Assembly (NCBI GenBank): GCA_963965975.1 | Contig: OZ014416.1 | Coordinates: 1,922,001 to 1,986,000 of the forward strand | Length of the DNA stretch: 64,000 nucleotides | Origin: Xestospongia bergquistia | Taxonomy: Eukaryota > Porifera > Demospongiae > Haplosclerida > Petrosiidae | Reading direction: 5' to 3' | Program-made: the position numbers and the translations under genes | In this document: in pieces, positions 14,901 through 27,100 of the stretch | How the letters are laid out: every line of letters starts with the position of its first letter | Position numbering within the stretch: the stretch's first letter is position 1 | Notes under the pieces: model-generated | The model's database searches: none | What the model was told of the DNA's origin: nothing | Seen by the model: only the letters and a program-made list of their open reading frames with translations

Positions 14901-15305
14901 ATGCAACCAAAAATATAAAATTTAATTTGCCTCAAATGTGAGCTCTACTGTGACTGTATTATTTATTGTACAGTGAAGCTAAATCCATACATTTACATGT
15001 AGCTACATACATAATTTCTTCCTATCAATGTTACTAGCATGACGTACAACACATACCATTTTAATTATTATAATTATGCATTATTTTTTATTCATGCATC
15101 CATCCATTCATCATTTATCCAGATTAAAAAAATCTGTAGTACATTTGTTGGTACCAGTCCTGAATTTGAAGTGGCACTGTACACTATTATCTTCCTTTGT
15201 GCTTCTGAGGAAGAGACTCACTTAAACATTAATGGACAAAATGTTACCATCAAATGTTATGAACATGATGGTAATCTGGGTACAGCCTACCCTATTGCTG
15301 ATTAA
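10490..15305 (+). CDS. ENDOU: EndoU-type poly(U)-specific endoribonuclease, copy 1, predicted lipid-anchored
   Basis: Eight exons (10490-10518, 11266-11360, 11535-11666, 13111-13184, 13402-13508, 13916-14069, 14524-14580, 15123-15305) encode 276 residues, essentially only an XendoU domain. Catalytic landmarks are FEHVFVGE (first His), [14 protein letters not shown] (second His) and the Lys of [18 protein letters not shown]; the C-terminus is the family GTAYP. EndoU enzymes are Mn/Ca-dependent and cut single-stranded RNA at uridines. The 29-base first exon encodes MGNCCTSRS: Gly2 with Thr6 fits N-myristoylation, and Cys4/Cys5 are adjacent candidate palmitoylation sites, so membrane tethering is likely. 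The usual KPVG around the Lys is KKIC here. No somatomedin-B domain or signal peptide is present. Copy 2 lies about 2 kb downstream. Confidence 0.9.
10564..10603. repeat. (CA)n then (TA)n microsatellite
   Basis: Simple dinucleotide run in intron 1 of EndoU copy 1. Confidence 0.85.
10968..11043 (+). pseudogene. Relic EndoU exon 3 inside intron 1 of EndoU-1
   Basis: The sequence reads [22 protein letters not shown]. It aligns with real exon 3 of copy 1 ([13 protein letters not shown], then SVLERPTF) but lacks the residues between (about NFVDP) and has no clean splice sites. It is best read as a leftover from another EndoU duplication rather than an alternative exon. Confidence 0.65.
11896..11934. 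repeat. (TA)n microsatellite
   Basis: About 19 uninterrupted ta units in intron 3 of EndoU copy 1. Shorter ta runs occur at 12512-12531. Confidence 0.9.
14108..14480. repeat. 60-base repeat family, diverged copies in both orientations (EndoU-1 intron 6)
   Basis: The first copy (about 14108-14170) is the reverse complement of the unit arrayed at 20041-20960 (gtgaacatcaatacttacca ... agtaagctctagact). A later copy (about 14320-14372) is in the forward direction (agagcttactaatagtctag ... gtggtaagcactgatgttta). Copies are diverged and interrupted. Confidence 0.7.
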
Positions 15306-15689
15306 ATATTGTTAATTAGTTAATTATATTATGAATTATCAGTTATTACTTATATATTATACCATAATAGTTTTAGCTTTTTGATAAAATCTGAGTATAT
15401 AGATTGATTATAACATCGATGACATAAATGATAGTGAACACCAAGTGGGTTAATGACCTATACTAGTTGGCTAAACAGACTCTTGTTTTAATAAACTAAG
15501 TAGGAGGGGTTATTTGTATTAAACTAGTTCTGTTACTGATGAACTATTCCACATAAGAGTAAAATCATCCTGTGGGATTATATATTTTTTAAAAATGGTT
15601 CCATCTTTTTCCATTTGCATGTCTGTAATATATTATATAATTGCATTTTTAGTCATACTATTTTCCAATTCATTGTATCCACACTTTAT

Positions 15690-15785
15690 AGTTATCTCAA
15701 TTATAATTCTATACAGATTATTGAAGGATTGACTAAAAACACTTACTCAACTTTTAGAACTACATGTGCAAATACTGTCAATTTT
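15690..15785 (+). pseudogene. Relic of PPP1R42 exon 3
   Basis: The reading YSYLNYNSIQIIEGL matches [15 protein letters not shown] of the true exon at 8819-8957, including the preceding tatag acceptor. It then decays (TKNTYSTFRTTC instead of [11 protein letters not shown]). The neighbouring exons are missing, so it is non-functional. Confidence 0.7.
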
Positions 15786-15825
15786 TTAAATACTTATTGC
15801 TAGATCTTATAAAAATTAGTTTATA

Positions 15826-15990
15826 GAATGTAGCATCTGCCATTTGGCATCTCTCTGGCCTAAAGATCTTGCCTGGCACACTAAACAGCCTCTATATTGC
15901 AGAAGATGCAGAAACTTCCAACATGGTCGTAGCTATATTTGCTAATGATGGATAAACAGACTGACGGTTTTTCCAGTATTTAAGTGGACA
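15826..15990 (-). mobile_element. hAT transposase C-terminal (hATC dimerisation) remnant
   Basis: Reading the minus strand from 15990 gives CPLKYWKNRQSVYPSLAN followed by IATTMLEVSASSAI, a stop, then RLFSVPGKIFRPERCQMAD. This is the hallmark hATC block of hAT DNA transposases (P-L-x-W-W, P-x-L-A, S-S-A-x-S-E-R-x-F-S, G-x-I). A stop sits inside the SSAxSER motif and the upstream frame (to about 16130) is broken, so the element is dead. Confidence 0.75.
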
Positions 15991-16263
15991 GGTATTTCAT
16001 TTTCACACGGTTCTTCAAGATATTTTTACAACTCTTTTTCATGATCTGTTGTGCTGCTTTGAGTCATTTGAAGAATGTAGTTACTTAGCTAACAGCAGGT
16101 AGTTTTTTCTCTGATGCCTTCTTCACTTTCTTAACACACGATGATTTGAAAGGAGCAGCTGGATTATATACCTGAGCCTTTTAATACAATTTACACAAGA
16201 TGATAGCAAAGATTATTAATGGATGGTTAAGTGCACAAAGATCTTGCAGCCTTTGTGCATAAA

Positions 16264-16403
16264 AGTGCTTTAAAGCACTAATACTATAATGTGCTTAAGC
16301 ACAAGCATAAATGCTTATACATAATACATACTTGAAAGCACCTCCAAGAACTCCAAAAAGTGTACTTAAAGTGCTTTCAAGCACAAGCACTCAGTGCTTG
16401 CCC
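16264..16403. repeat. Clustered short palindromes of the agtgctttaaagcact type
   Basis: A perfect 16-base palindrome at 16264-16279 (agtgctttaaagcact), a perfect 14-base palindrome at 16290-16303 (tgtgcttaagcaca) and related half-sites to 16403. No coding potential. Confidence 0.65.
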
Positions 16404-16523
16404 CAATGTCTGCTTTGATTCTGACAATGAAGCTTCTATTTCTATGTCCTACAAATCTCAGTAGTGCCATTCATTAATCATAGTTAAAAATCATCATTTT
16501 TTAAAATTCACTCATCCATCCAG

Positions 16524-16705
16524 ATCAAACTCACTGGTAGTACAATTATTGGTACCAGTCCAGAATTTGGAGTAGCCCTCTACACTATTATCTTCTTTTG
16601 TGCTCTGTGGCACACACACAATTAAACACAGCTGGACAAAATGTTATTATCACATGTTACAAACATGGCCTCAATTTGAGAACAGCACATCCTTCTGAAT
16701 TTATT
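16524..16705 (+). pseudogene. Relic of EndoU last exon
   Basis: After a cag acceptor the frame reads IKLTGSTIIGTSPEFGVALY, followed by TIIFFCALWHTHN and a stop. It aligns with exon 8 of both intact EndoU genes. A frameshift in the cacacaca run is followed by further recognisable but broken sequence (gctggacaaaatgttattat). No complete gene is attached. Confidence 0.8.
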
Positions 16706-16993
16706 TATAGGAAAATGAACTCAAGAATTATATAAAACTATTATCATAACAATAATTTCTAACAATATTAACAGGGTTTGTAATTTGATATTGACTACCT
16801 GCACATAAACTTGTACATATGATACCCAGCAATGGGCCAGTATGGCAGAAGTGACAGAGATATATATCTAGTATAGATCTTGGTTGGATGCTTAACATAT
16901 GATGAATTTCTACCCTCTGCCACACCCTCTATCATACTTCTACTGTAAACAGGTAGTTCATACACTAGCAAAGACAAATGCCAGGAACAGAAA

Positions 16994-17045
16994 TAGATTT
17001 AGTTCAGATTAACATTTACCTCAAATTGGCACAATCACAACCACT
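16994..17045 (+). pseudogene. Relic of PPP1R42 last exon
   Basis: The run ttcagattaacatttacctc plus aaattggcac matches the true last exon around 9997-10030 (atcagatttgcatttacctc, aaattgtcac), then similarity fades. Its position just before EndoU copy 2 mirrors the PPP1R42-EndoU order at 9872-10490. Confidence 0.5.
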
Positions 17046-17275
17046 ACCTTCATTGTTAAAAGTGCTTGAAATAAGACTACTAAAAATCAGATATCTCATG
17101 TAAAAACACACCTTTCTGTGAGAAAATAATGTTCATAAGCTTCTACTTTTGTAGTTAAGCGTCGTAAAAAAAATAACTATACTTGCATTCCAACGCATTA
17201 TTAAATTTTTATTAAGTAGTTAATCAACCGAGCCACGCCTCCAGGATTATTGTCTTTGTCCTTTTCTCTACTATT

Positions 17276-20200
17276 ATGGCACAGGGGTAAGAGACTATTA
17301 TTGTTATTACTATAAATAATTGATAGCTAGCCACTTGGTTAAGTATACAGAGTCCAATTAGATTGGGTTCTGCATATTATAACAAAGATATTGTGGGAGC
17401 ATAGATAAAATTACAATACTGGTCCTTTATGCTAGACATAAACCTTCCTAAACCCCAAATAATGAGTGTTGCCATTTTCAGTAACATCCTGGCCTCTTGT
17501 ATAAATATGTTCTTTACTCTATAATTCTCTTACTGGAATTGAAATGAAAAGTCATATAAGAGGTACTTATAGCAGAATCATTTCATTTAGAGCTGATATA
17601 TATTAGCAATACCAATTTATAATTATTTCTCCCCATTTCTTTGTCCAGTTTTAATCCAGATCATGAATTAAGTGATATCTGTACTGAATTATGGAGACTA
17701 GATGATAATAGACTCACTCCTGGCAAAGATTATCAAATTGACTTACAAAGACGTATGTGGTAATATTGTAATAAGATATATACTAATAGATACTCAATAG
17801 ATATTGATGGATAATAGTTAGTGCATCGTTACCATCTATATCATTAATTGAATATCTACATATATATCTATATTTGATAAAACTTTAGCTGAAATACACC
17901 ATTAACAAATGAATATACTAAAAGTAAATCTATAACAATTTGAAAGTTAATGAACTAGTTCTAGGATCAAGAACTAATTCAATTTATTGATCTAAATGAA
18001 CAGTACTAGTGAATATTTAATAGAGGAATGATTCATCGGATGCAATGAAATAGATATTGTTTCCTAATTTCCCTGGAAATTATTAATAGTTCAAACCTTA
18101 TAGGCACACGCAGTCTCTATTGTATATACAGGTGTTATAAACCTATTTGTTACATAGCATAGCACCTCCTTTATTTGGAGAAATTGTTTCACCACATACA
18201 TACTCTGATCATGTAAATCTCATTTGGTTTTACATCTATGACAAACTTTACTTACATACAATAGGAGTGCTGTAGTAATAACAAATAGATCTACTGTGAT
18301 AAATAAAATAGAAACAGAATAGATTCATGTATATTAAAAATAAAACACAAAAAAGGAATAATAGAGACAGTGAAATAAAAAAGGCACTATCATTGTTACT
18401 AGGTAATGTAGTCAAGTGATGTAGTATCATTTAGCATTGTATGGTCTGAGTTGAGTGCTTAGCTGTTCAATTAGATTATGATAAGCCTTTTTTCCTCTAA
18501 GCCATTGTGTAAGATGGTTCAATATGCAATAGATCTTAAAACTGTACAGACATAAAGTATCTCTATTGACATCATCTGTTTGTTCATTCATCTAATCTTA
18601 TTGTTCATTCTTCAGGTACTAAATCCTATCGGACACAAGATATGGCCAAAGACCCTCTCTTTACATTTGTTGATCCTAGTGTTTTGGGAAGGCCCACTTT
18701 TAAGTCATTCATTGCTCTCCTGGACAACTATGAAACCAGCACTGGTACTATTTGAATACAAATTAAACTATTATTTTGCCCATTTCTTCTATAAAAAGTT
18801 CATGTTTTTTTGTTTGTATGATGTATAGCTCTGACCTTATAATAACTACTATTCTTTTTACTAAAAGGTATACAAGAGGAAGTGACTCCTGAAGAAATAA
18901 GAGAAAATAGGACGTTTATTGATGAAATTATGAAAACCAAAGTAATATTGTTTTGTTTGTATTACATATAATTATTGACTTGGCAGGAATCTTGTTTGTA
19001 TCCTCTAAGTTGAAAACTCCCAAACTATCTTTAATTCAATCTTTACTATGTGTAGTGGATAAATTTGGCAAGGATACTATAATTTATGAATTACTTTAGA
19101 AATAGTTTTGTTATATTGATTTGCAAAAGAAGATCAAACTATAAAGTTAAAACCTTTGCCAAGTTTCCTACTATACTGTAGTGCTTGGTTTTCATTTTAA
19201 TCTAATTGTAGATGTTATTTGAATAACTTTAAAAGAATTAAATCATAATATAAAAGAGTAGCACCAGAAATGCATTCTGTTTACTATCATATTCTAATAA
19301 TACCCTTACTGGGTAAATGGAATGCACCAACAGTTATTCTGTGCTATTATTTTCCTCCTACATTTACAATACAATTCCTTTAACTTCTGTTTGTTATAGT
19401 ACCATTCTCGTTACTGTATATATTTTTATTTTATTTTCACACATATAATGTTCTAAATATTTATAACCATATAATATCATCAGGTGATGAAGAGAGCTCA
19501 CAACTATCTTGTATCGAAAGGTAAAAGTGATTCCGATGTGATGAAGTTCAAACATCAACTATACGACTTGTGGTTCAAGTTATATCGTAGGTCAGTTTTT
19601 TATGAACTTAGACTCGTTAAAGTAGTGGACTCTCCCTATTGTAGGAACTTTTTGTGGATAATACGGTTATTTTAGAATATGTTAAGTGTTAGTAAAAAAG
19701 ATAAGTAATTCAATGTATTCTTTATAAAAACTCAACTCTAGCCTTATTCTTAGACTACAGACCAATAGTAGTAGTCAAGGGACAAGTAGTTATTTTCAAA
19801 AAGAGCCAATAGTTTGACAGTTTCTTTGTTTGCACTTTTCCTCTTAGGACTAAAGGTTCTAGAGCACTTGACTCATCTGGTTTTGAGCATGTGTTTGTTG
19901 GTGAGACTCGAGATAAAAGTGAAGTTATTGGATTTCATAATTGGATTCAATTCTATCTTCAAGAGAAACATGGCAATGTTGATTATCAAGGTTATATTAG
20001 TAAAAAGGTACATATGTATTTGTAATTAATAATGGTAGTAAATTATCTCAATAGTTATTCCAGATCACTGTAGTAAGTACTAATGTTCACTAATCTAGAG
20101 CTTAGTAATGGTGATTATCCTAGGTCACTGTAGTAAGTACTGATGTTCACTAATCTAAAGGTTATTAATAGTAGCTATCACAACTAGCTGTGGTCTAGAG

Positions 20201-22733
20201 CTTACTAATTATAGCTATCCTAGATCACTGTGGTAAATATTGATGTTCATTAGTCTAGAGCTTACTATCCTAGGTCACTGTGGTAAATATACTCTTCCTG
20301 TTGTAATGACCTATATGGTAATGTTTGTTAATGTAGTAAATACATTGAAAACTGATTATTACACCAAGTACATATTGAGGTGTCCAATTGGTTGACTGAT
20401 GATGTCACAAATTCACAATCATATGATACACATGTGTTAAGGACATTAATCTAAGGGTACCTAGTTTATCATGATGATAAGCATTGATATTTACTAGTCT
20501 AGAGCTTACTAATGGTAGCTATTCCAGATCATTGTGGTAAGTACTGACGTTCACTAGTCTAGACCTTACTGATGGTAGCTATTCCAGATCAGTGTGGTAA
20601 GTACTGATGTTCACTAGTCTAGAGCTTACTAATGGTAGCTATTCCATATCACTGTGGTAAGTACTGACATTCACTAGTCTAGATCTTACTGATGGTAGCT
20701 ATTCCAGATCACTGTGGTAAGTACTGACATTCACTAGTCTAGAGCTTACTAATGGTAGCTATTCCAGATCACTATGGTAAGTACTGACATTCACTAGTCT
20801 AGAGCTTACTGATGGTAGCTATCCCAGATTGCTGTGGTAAGTACCGATGTTCACTAGCCTAGAGCTTATTAATGATAGCTATCCCAGATCATTGTGGTTT
20901 ATAGGTTACTAATTGTAGCTATCCTAGAACACTGTGGTAGGTATTGATGTTTGTTACAACTTTGATCAATAGCTAAGGCTTCTGATTTTGTGAGAAGTCT
21001 GCATTCTGTTAACTTTGAGGATAGTTTGAGTTACATAATTTGAGTTACATAATTGCTGTGTTTTGGTATGAACAAAAAAATAAACAAGAAGAACATAGGT
21101 ATATCAGAATATATAAGACATTACTATATTGAGGGGAAAACATCTTATGAACAATTTGCTAACATACAATAGAACAAGTGGTATTCTATGTGTTGACAAA
21201 AGTTGTTTCTTTTCGTAACGGAAATTTTTTAACAAGGGAATATTATACAACAATAGCTTTTCTTTCTTCAAAAATGACAATACTTTAGCACATACTTTTT
21301 AAAAAAAAAAAAGACATATACAGTAATGTTGTGTGTGTAATGTCACAGAATAATACTATGTATTTATTGCTATGAGTCGAGTATCCTGTTTTCCCCTTGG
21401 TATACAGACAGCTGAAGGAACAAAACACACCACATGTTACTATGTTATTTAATACTTGGGAGTAAGGTCATGTACTTAAACAGTAAACAAAAAAAAAACA
21501 AATGTAAAGTATTGGCAACTAAACAATAACAATTTAAACAGTAAACAACTGTAACAATAACAACTTAAACACTAAACAACTAAAACAATAAACAACTAAA
21601 ACAATAAACAAATAATAATTAATTTAATTGATTCCATCTATATACATATAGTGTGAGAAACTTTGGCAAGATGAAATTGACATCAAATTTGGTCTTTAGA
21701 GAGTTTTGAAATATTAAAATCAGATGATACAATTTTATTTAATATTAACATAAAAAATTTGTTTGATGAAATTAAGAAAATTTATAAATTTACCAAATTA
21801 ATTTAAACTATCGTTCTTTCTAGCTTGTCAAAATATGAGAGAATAGACTTATTTTGATATTATGCAATATCTGTTTCTATTAATTGAACTATTGCTACAT
21901 ATCATACAATTGTGTATTATAGGATGTTCTTTTGTTTAAATATGTACCAGGAAATGTACATGTACAAGTTATTTGTCTTGTATTATGTTGTTGGTATATA
22001 TTTCTTCATGTCATAATGTAATTATATTTACTATAATGTGAAGATATCAAATAAAATTTAATATTTCCCCTTTGTTGTGTTGTAGTGTACTGTGTGATGA
22101 TGTGATCTAGAGGGTTCTGGCCCTAACCTTAAAATGTCTACTCTGAAATAGCAAAACAACAAATAGATAGCAAAAAAGGAAGAAAATAGTCAGTTCAACT
22201 ACTGAACTGTTTTATTTCAGCTACTTAATTAATTGGTTTTTAGTTTGAACTTCGAACTCAACCAATAGACTGCATAGACTATCTCTTATTTTATAGGGCG
22301 GTATAGATGAAAACAGTCATCTGATTACGATCCAGTTTAAGTGGAATAGGGAGGTATGTCATCATATTATTGTTTTTGTCTCTTATCTTTTATCATCTGA
22401 TCTGATCATCTCTGTTATTCTGGTCATCCATTCAACATCCATTCATTTACTGTCCATCTATCCATTCATTCATTTGTCTCTACATCCATTCATTCTTTTG
22501 TCTCTACATCTATTCATTCAATGATAACTTATCCATCCATATAGATCAAACCAGTTGGTAGTACATTTATTGGTACCAGTCCTGAGTTTGAAGTAGCAAT
22601 GTACACTATTATGTTCCTTTGTGCTCCTATGAAACAAACCCAATTAAATGTGGCTGGACAAAATGTGATCATCACATGTTACAAACATGGTCTCAATCTG
22701 GGAACTTCCTTTCCTCGTGATGCTGATTGTTAA
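17276..22733 (+). CDS. ENDOU: EndoU-type poly(U)-specific endoribonuclease, copy 2
   Basis: Eight exons (17276-17286, 17649-17752, 18616-18744, 18868-18941, 19484-19590, 19848-20007, 22297-22353, 22545-22733) with the same phases as copy 1 and also 276 residues. [22 protein letters not shown] and the catalytic Lys in [16 protein letters not shown] are all present, and this copy keeps the canonical KPVGS. Exon 1 encodes only MAQG, so it has neither Gly2 myristoylation nor the Cys pair; the product should be soluble and cytosolic. Intron 6 (about 2.3 kb) is swollen by the 60-base tandem array. The short first exon was chosen because its phase (GG|T) is the one required by exon 2 and parallels copy 1. 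Confidence 0.9.
20041..20960. repeat. 60-base tandem array in EndoU-2 intron 6
   Basis: Units run as tagctattccagatcactgt then ggtaagtactgacattcact then agtctagagcttactaatgg. About seven copies between 20470 and 20900 keep an exact 60-base period, with diverged copies on both sides. Related copies occur in EndoU-1 intron 6 and in intron 1 of the ankyrin-Roc gene. Confidence 0.9.
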
Positions 22734-23253
22734 CTTATTAACTATATCATTAGCCATTGTTATATTACTACAGTATTTATTGTAATAATGAAGTCTTAAT
22801 AATTATGTAGGGTGGTATGTTGATTACTATTAATTTAGCTATTGTTCATCATGAATGATATAGTCCTAGTTTATCTACTGTCATTGTTAGTGGTGACTAG
22901 AAAGAATTGAAATAGTTTATAATTGTAGTTGCTTGAAAGTAAACCAATTGTGTTGTGTGGATGTGTGGGGGTGTGAGTGGGTCACTGTGGGTGTACTTCT
23001 ATGTCTTTATGTGAAGGTACATGTGTGTTGTGTGCTTGTGCATATGTGTGTGTGATTGATTGTGTGGGTATGTATTTACATATTTGTTAGTGTGTTATGT
23101 ACACATGTTTGTGTATATTCATATAGTTTACTTTCTATTTGATATTGTTGATTTTCTCATCACTTTAACAAAATATGACCAATATAATAGACTAAAATCT
23201 ATTAATACATAACAATCATTGTTCTCTTATGATAGCAATACTTCTAATCTTAC

Positions 23254-23297
23254 ATCTCCAGACTCGTCCACTCAAATGAGTGAACGAGCCTGGAGAT
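23254..23297. repeat. 44-base hairpin-forming inverted repeat
   Basis: Arms of 21 bases (atctccagactcgtccactc + a, and its complement) flank a 2-base centre and differ at two positions. Both differences become G-U wobbles in a minus-strand transcript. Confidence 0.7.
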
Positions 23298-23814
23298 ATA
23301 CTACATCTTATGCTTCTCATATTACTTTACATCTGCTTTATTGGAGACATCTTTAAAATGATAATCTATATTACTGTATGGTCATATTCAAATATATAAC
23401 TATCAAATAGTTTAGGTTATGTAAAAACACAATACCTTATTAATCTGAAGCTTAGTTTCAAATAAAAAGGATGTTCCATGACTGTATACATCACTCAGTA
23501 TATCTTATGTACACTGTGAATTACAAATATGGCATGAATTTAGATGGATCATTGATCATTAGGAACAGTTCAACTATTAGTATGATGTCATATAGCACAA
23601 TCGCTAGGTTATCAGTAAAGAGTGATATATTCATATGACTATCTATTTAAAGTTAGTTCTAAGAATCCAGCTGTTGAGGATGTCACGTAGTGAGTGAACT
23701 ATTGGTGGTCTACATGAACTAATAATTAAAGATTTTATCAAAACTGTACCTTTTTCAGTTAGTGGATATAATACATGTAGAATACAAGTGTACATGATGA
23801 CTATAACATACCAT

Positions 23815-24168
23815 ACTATAGTATAGTATAGTATAGTATGGTATAATATAGTATGGTATAGTATAGTATAGTATGGTATAGTATAGTATAGTATAGTATA
23901 GTATAGTATAGTATAGTATAGTATAATATGGTATAATATAGTATAGTATAGTATAGTATAGTATAGTATAGTATAGCATAGTATAGTATAGTACAGTATA
24001 GTATGGTATAGTATGGTATAGTATGGTATAGTATAGTATAGTATAGTATAATATAGTATAGTATAGTATAGTATAGTATAGTATAGTATAGTATAGTATA
24101 GTATAGTATAGTATAGTATAGTATAGTATAGTATGGTATAGTGTGGTATAGTATGGTATGGTATAGTA
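23815..24168. repeat. (TATAG)n pentanucleotide satellite
   Basis: About 70 units of tatag with occasional tatgg or tataa variants. It creates an artefactual Tyr-rich open frame on the minus strand. Confidence 0.95.
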
Positions 24169-27100
24169 TTATATACTACACAACTAATGAGATCAATGAG
24201 ACATTTCATAAAATATTATAAACTGTTATAAAGAGGTAAATGATAAAGAATATATTGGACTTTATTTTTGTCTGGACAGCTAATACTGAAGAACAAAATA
24301 ATAATTGATGTTATATTATATAATTTGCCTGATTTTTTGTTTATGTTCTTTAAATATTAATTGTCCAGAAAGTCTGTAATGTTCTTTATCACATTACTGT
24401 GTGTACTTCACTAAGCAAATATTTTTGTTGTTAATTAAATATTTGAGTTGGTACTGTGAGAGCTTGTTGAGTGTTAGTTTGTTTATTATGTAAATGCACT
24501 TGTAATTTGTTCTCTTAAAAACAATTTTTACTTGTAGATAATAAAGATAATTTTATAAAAGATGTGGAATTGGACAGCATGAACAGGAAATGCTAGTTAG
24601 CTTTGATAAATATAAAGAGAAAAGGCCAATTAGGATAGAGAATGAAGATCTAATGTGAATAGAGCCTAATATTGGTCTCTTCTATTGTAGTAAGCGACAC
24701 ATCTTAATTGTTGATGTATTTATATTATTGTTAATTAGTTAATTAGATAATAAGTGCTTATGGAAGTGCCATGAGGTATAGATACCAATATAGGCACTGT
24801 ATTGTTGTAAGAACAAACCACAAAATTAACATTTACAAGTCTTCTCAAAACAAAGACAAGTGTGACTGGTGACTTCCGTATACATTTGTTAAATTGAGCT
24901 TAGATAATTAACCCAATCGAGCAATATGGCACTTGTAATACATGTGATACAACCAAGTTTGTGTCTAGTGTTTATATTTGAGTAACAATTTGACATTTTA
25001 TTTAATAATGGCTACTACTAATTATTATAAACATATTATAATAGTTAATTATAATACTATTGTATTTGTTGTGTTTGTTAACTGACCACAACTGTCCATA
25101 TTAGTACTTGTTTGATAGTTAGTTATATTTATGAGACTCATGCTTCTAGACATGACTTTACTCACTATTGTTTACTCAAGTATTGTATAGCAGTAATTTG
25201 TATGTATTATGAAGTCTCATATTTTAAATATTGTAATGAGCTGAGAATAATTTTTTGATTCATAATGATATTGTAACTAATGATATTATAAACTTTTAAA
25301 TGACAATTTTTAATATGTAGAAATTAGACCTAATTATAGAAATGTTGTGTAGTAAACTGTGGTTTGTTAAGGATGTTAATCTATATTATACATAATTAAT
25401 TGATTGTTTTGCCAAATAAAGAGACAACACTATAACATAATATATATTATTCAATATATTCTTTGGAGAATTGGGTAATATTTCTCCCATGCTTGGTAGA
25501 ATATCTAGTACTATAGTACTATTACAGAATTAAAAATACTACTGGTCATTAATAAATTCCTAATATACAGCTGCTAATGAGTGTATTATGATAGCCAAGC
25601 ATTTCACTCACTTGTATAACAGAGTATTAATTTATAAATGTATGATACTAGCCTTTAATAAAGTTCAGTGTATATTGTGCATATAAAATATGAAAAGGGT
25701 ACACTCCCTTCATTATAGATATTGCATTTTATTAGGTGTGTGTTTATTATTTCTAATTGTTATTTACAGAAACTATGACAAAATTAAATCTCTCTGTGAT
25801 TTAATTGGTCAATCTTTTTTAGCTGAGTAGGTTGCTTGAACACCTGCTTATTCAGCTGCTCTTGGCTTATCACTTTTATAATCTCTAATTCTAATTTAAT
25901 CTTGGGACAATCTCTAATTTTAGGGTGTTATAGTTCAAAACTTTTCTGATAATATCAGGATATTATAATACAGCTATTCTTACTTTATAATAAGCAAATA
26001 CTTTTATGATATCATCTTAGGGAAAATCTCTGGAAGATTTCAGTTAAATTCACAAATAATTATGCAGCATACAGTATGTATTGTGCCTTTGTAGACAAGA
26101 CAATCCTTGTTTGTTTGTCTTACTAGTTCTAACACTCCAGATTATGCAGTACAATAGTATATAGTCTATATTAGATATAAAATCTTAGAATTACACGATC
26201 TAGTTCCAATTACAAAAATTGTTGTTCAGAACTTTGTCTAAAGTAATCAAATTTTGTTATTGTCAGCTGGATCATTTCCTGTGCGAACTGGGAAGACTGA
26301 GATAGAATTACCTCTAATCATTAAATATGTGGTTTGATATAGTAGGGAATTTTCACTTAAATAGGATATATGCATGTGTGTATCTGTACACATACCTAAT
26401 CAATGGCAATGTCATTAACTTATTATACACCTACACCCACTTAGTTTGTTTCCTCTCATACACACTGCTTCTCTACTTTTTTTCATTTTTCCTTATCTGT
26501 TCTTACTGTTATTGGTACTACTCTAATGAATAGGTAATAGGTTAGTGATTTGTAGTCACATGACATTTATTTACTGACACATTAAGGTATAGACTGTGGT
26601 CAAATTGAAGCTACATTATATGCATAGTACATTAGAGTACAAGTGAAAAGCCTGTTAAAATGTTCTTTGACATATTAACTTTATCCTCAATTTTTTATTT
26701 CTTTTTGTCCTATCTCAATTTTAAGTATTATTTTACTTTTATCTATCAAATGAACAAACTGAGCACGGCTAGAATGACTTGTTACTATGGTAACCATGTA
26801 AGCGTATGTCTATATTTGGTATAATTTATCGGGTTAAAATTGTTTAGAAATTGAAATGGCTTTAGTTTGTTGATTATTACCATACAATGTTATCTTTATG
26901 ACTTCCACTAAAGGAGATGCAATGAAATCATAAACTATGGCTATAAGCAAATAGTAATGACTATTATATGTAGTTATGAATTGCAATATTTACAGCAAAT
27001 TTTCTATGATTTCTTTATGTCTGTGTGTCCTTTAGTTGTAGAAGTAGTAAATAGAAACAATAAATTGATGAAGCTTTCAGGCCTCCTAAGAGACACAATA

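Larger units (their letters stand above)
15306..17275. other. Inter-EndoU interval: graveyard of duplicated exons
   Basis: About 2 kb with no intact gene. It holds, in order, a PPP1R42 exon 3 relic, a hAT transposase tail on the opposite strand, a palindrome cluster, an EndoU exon 8 relic and a PPP1R42 exon 7 relic. The content indicates repeated tandem duplication of a PPP1R42-EndoU block followed by loss. Confidence 0.65.

Noticed and set aside
16728-16977. Short minus-strand frames before EndoU-2
   Set aside because: They overlap decayed duplicate sequence and resemble no protein family.
23643-24209. 188-residue Tyr-rich open frame on the minus strand
   Set aside because: It is entirely a translation of the TATAG pentanucleotide repeat.
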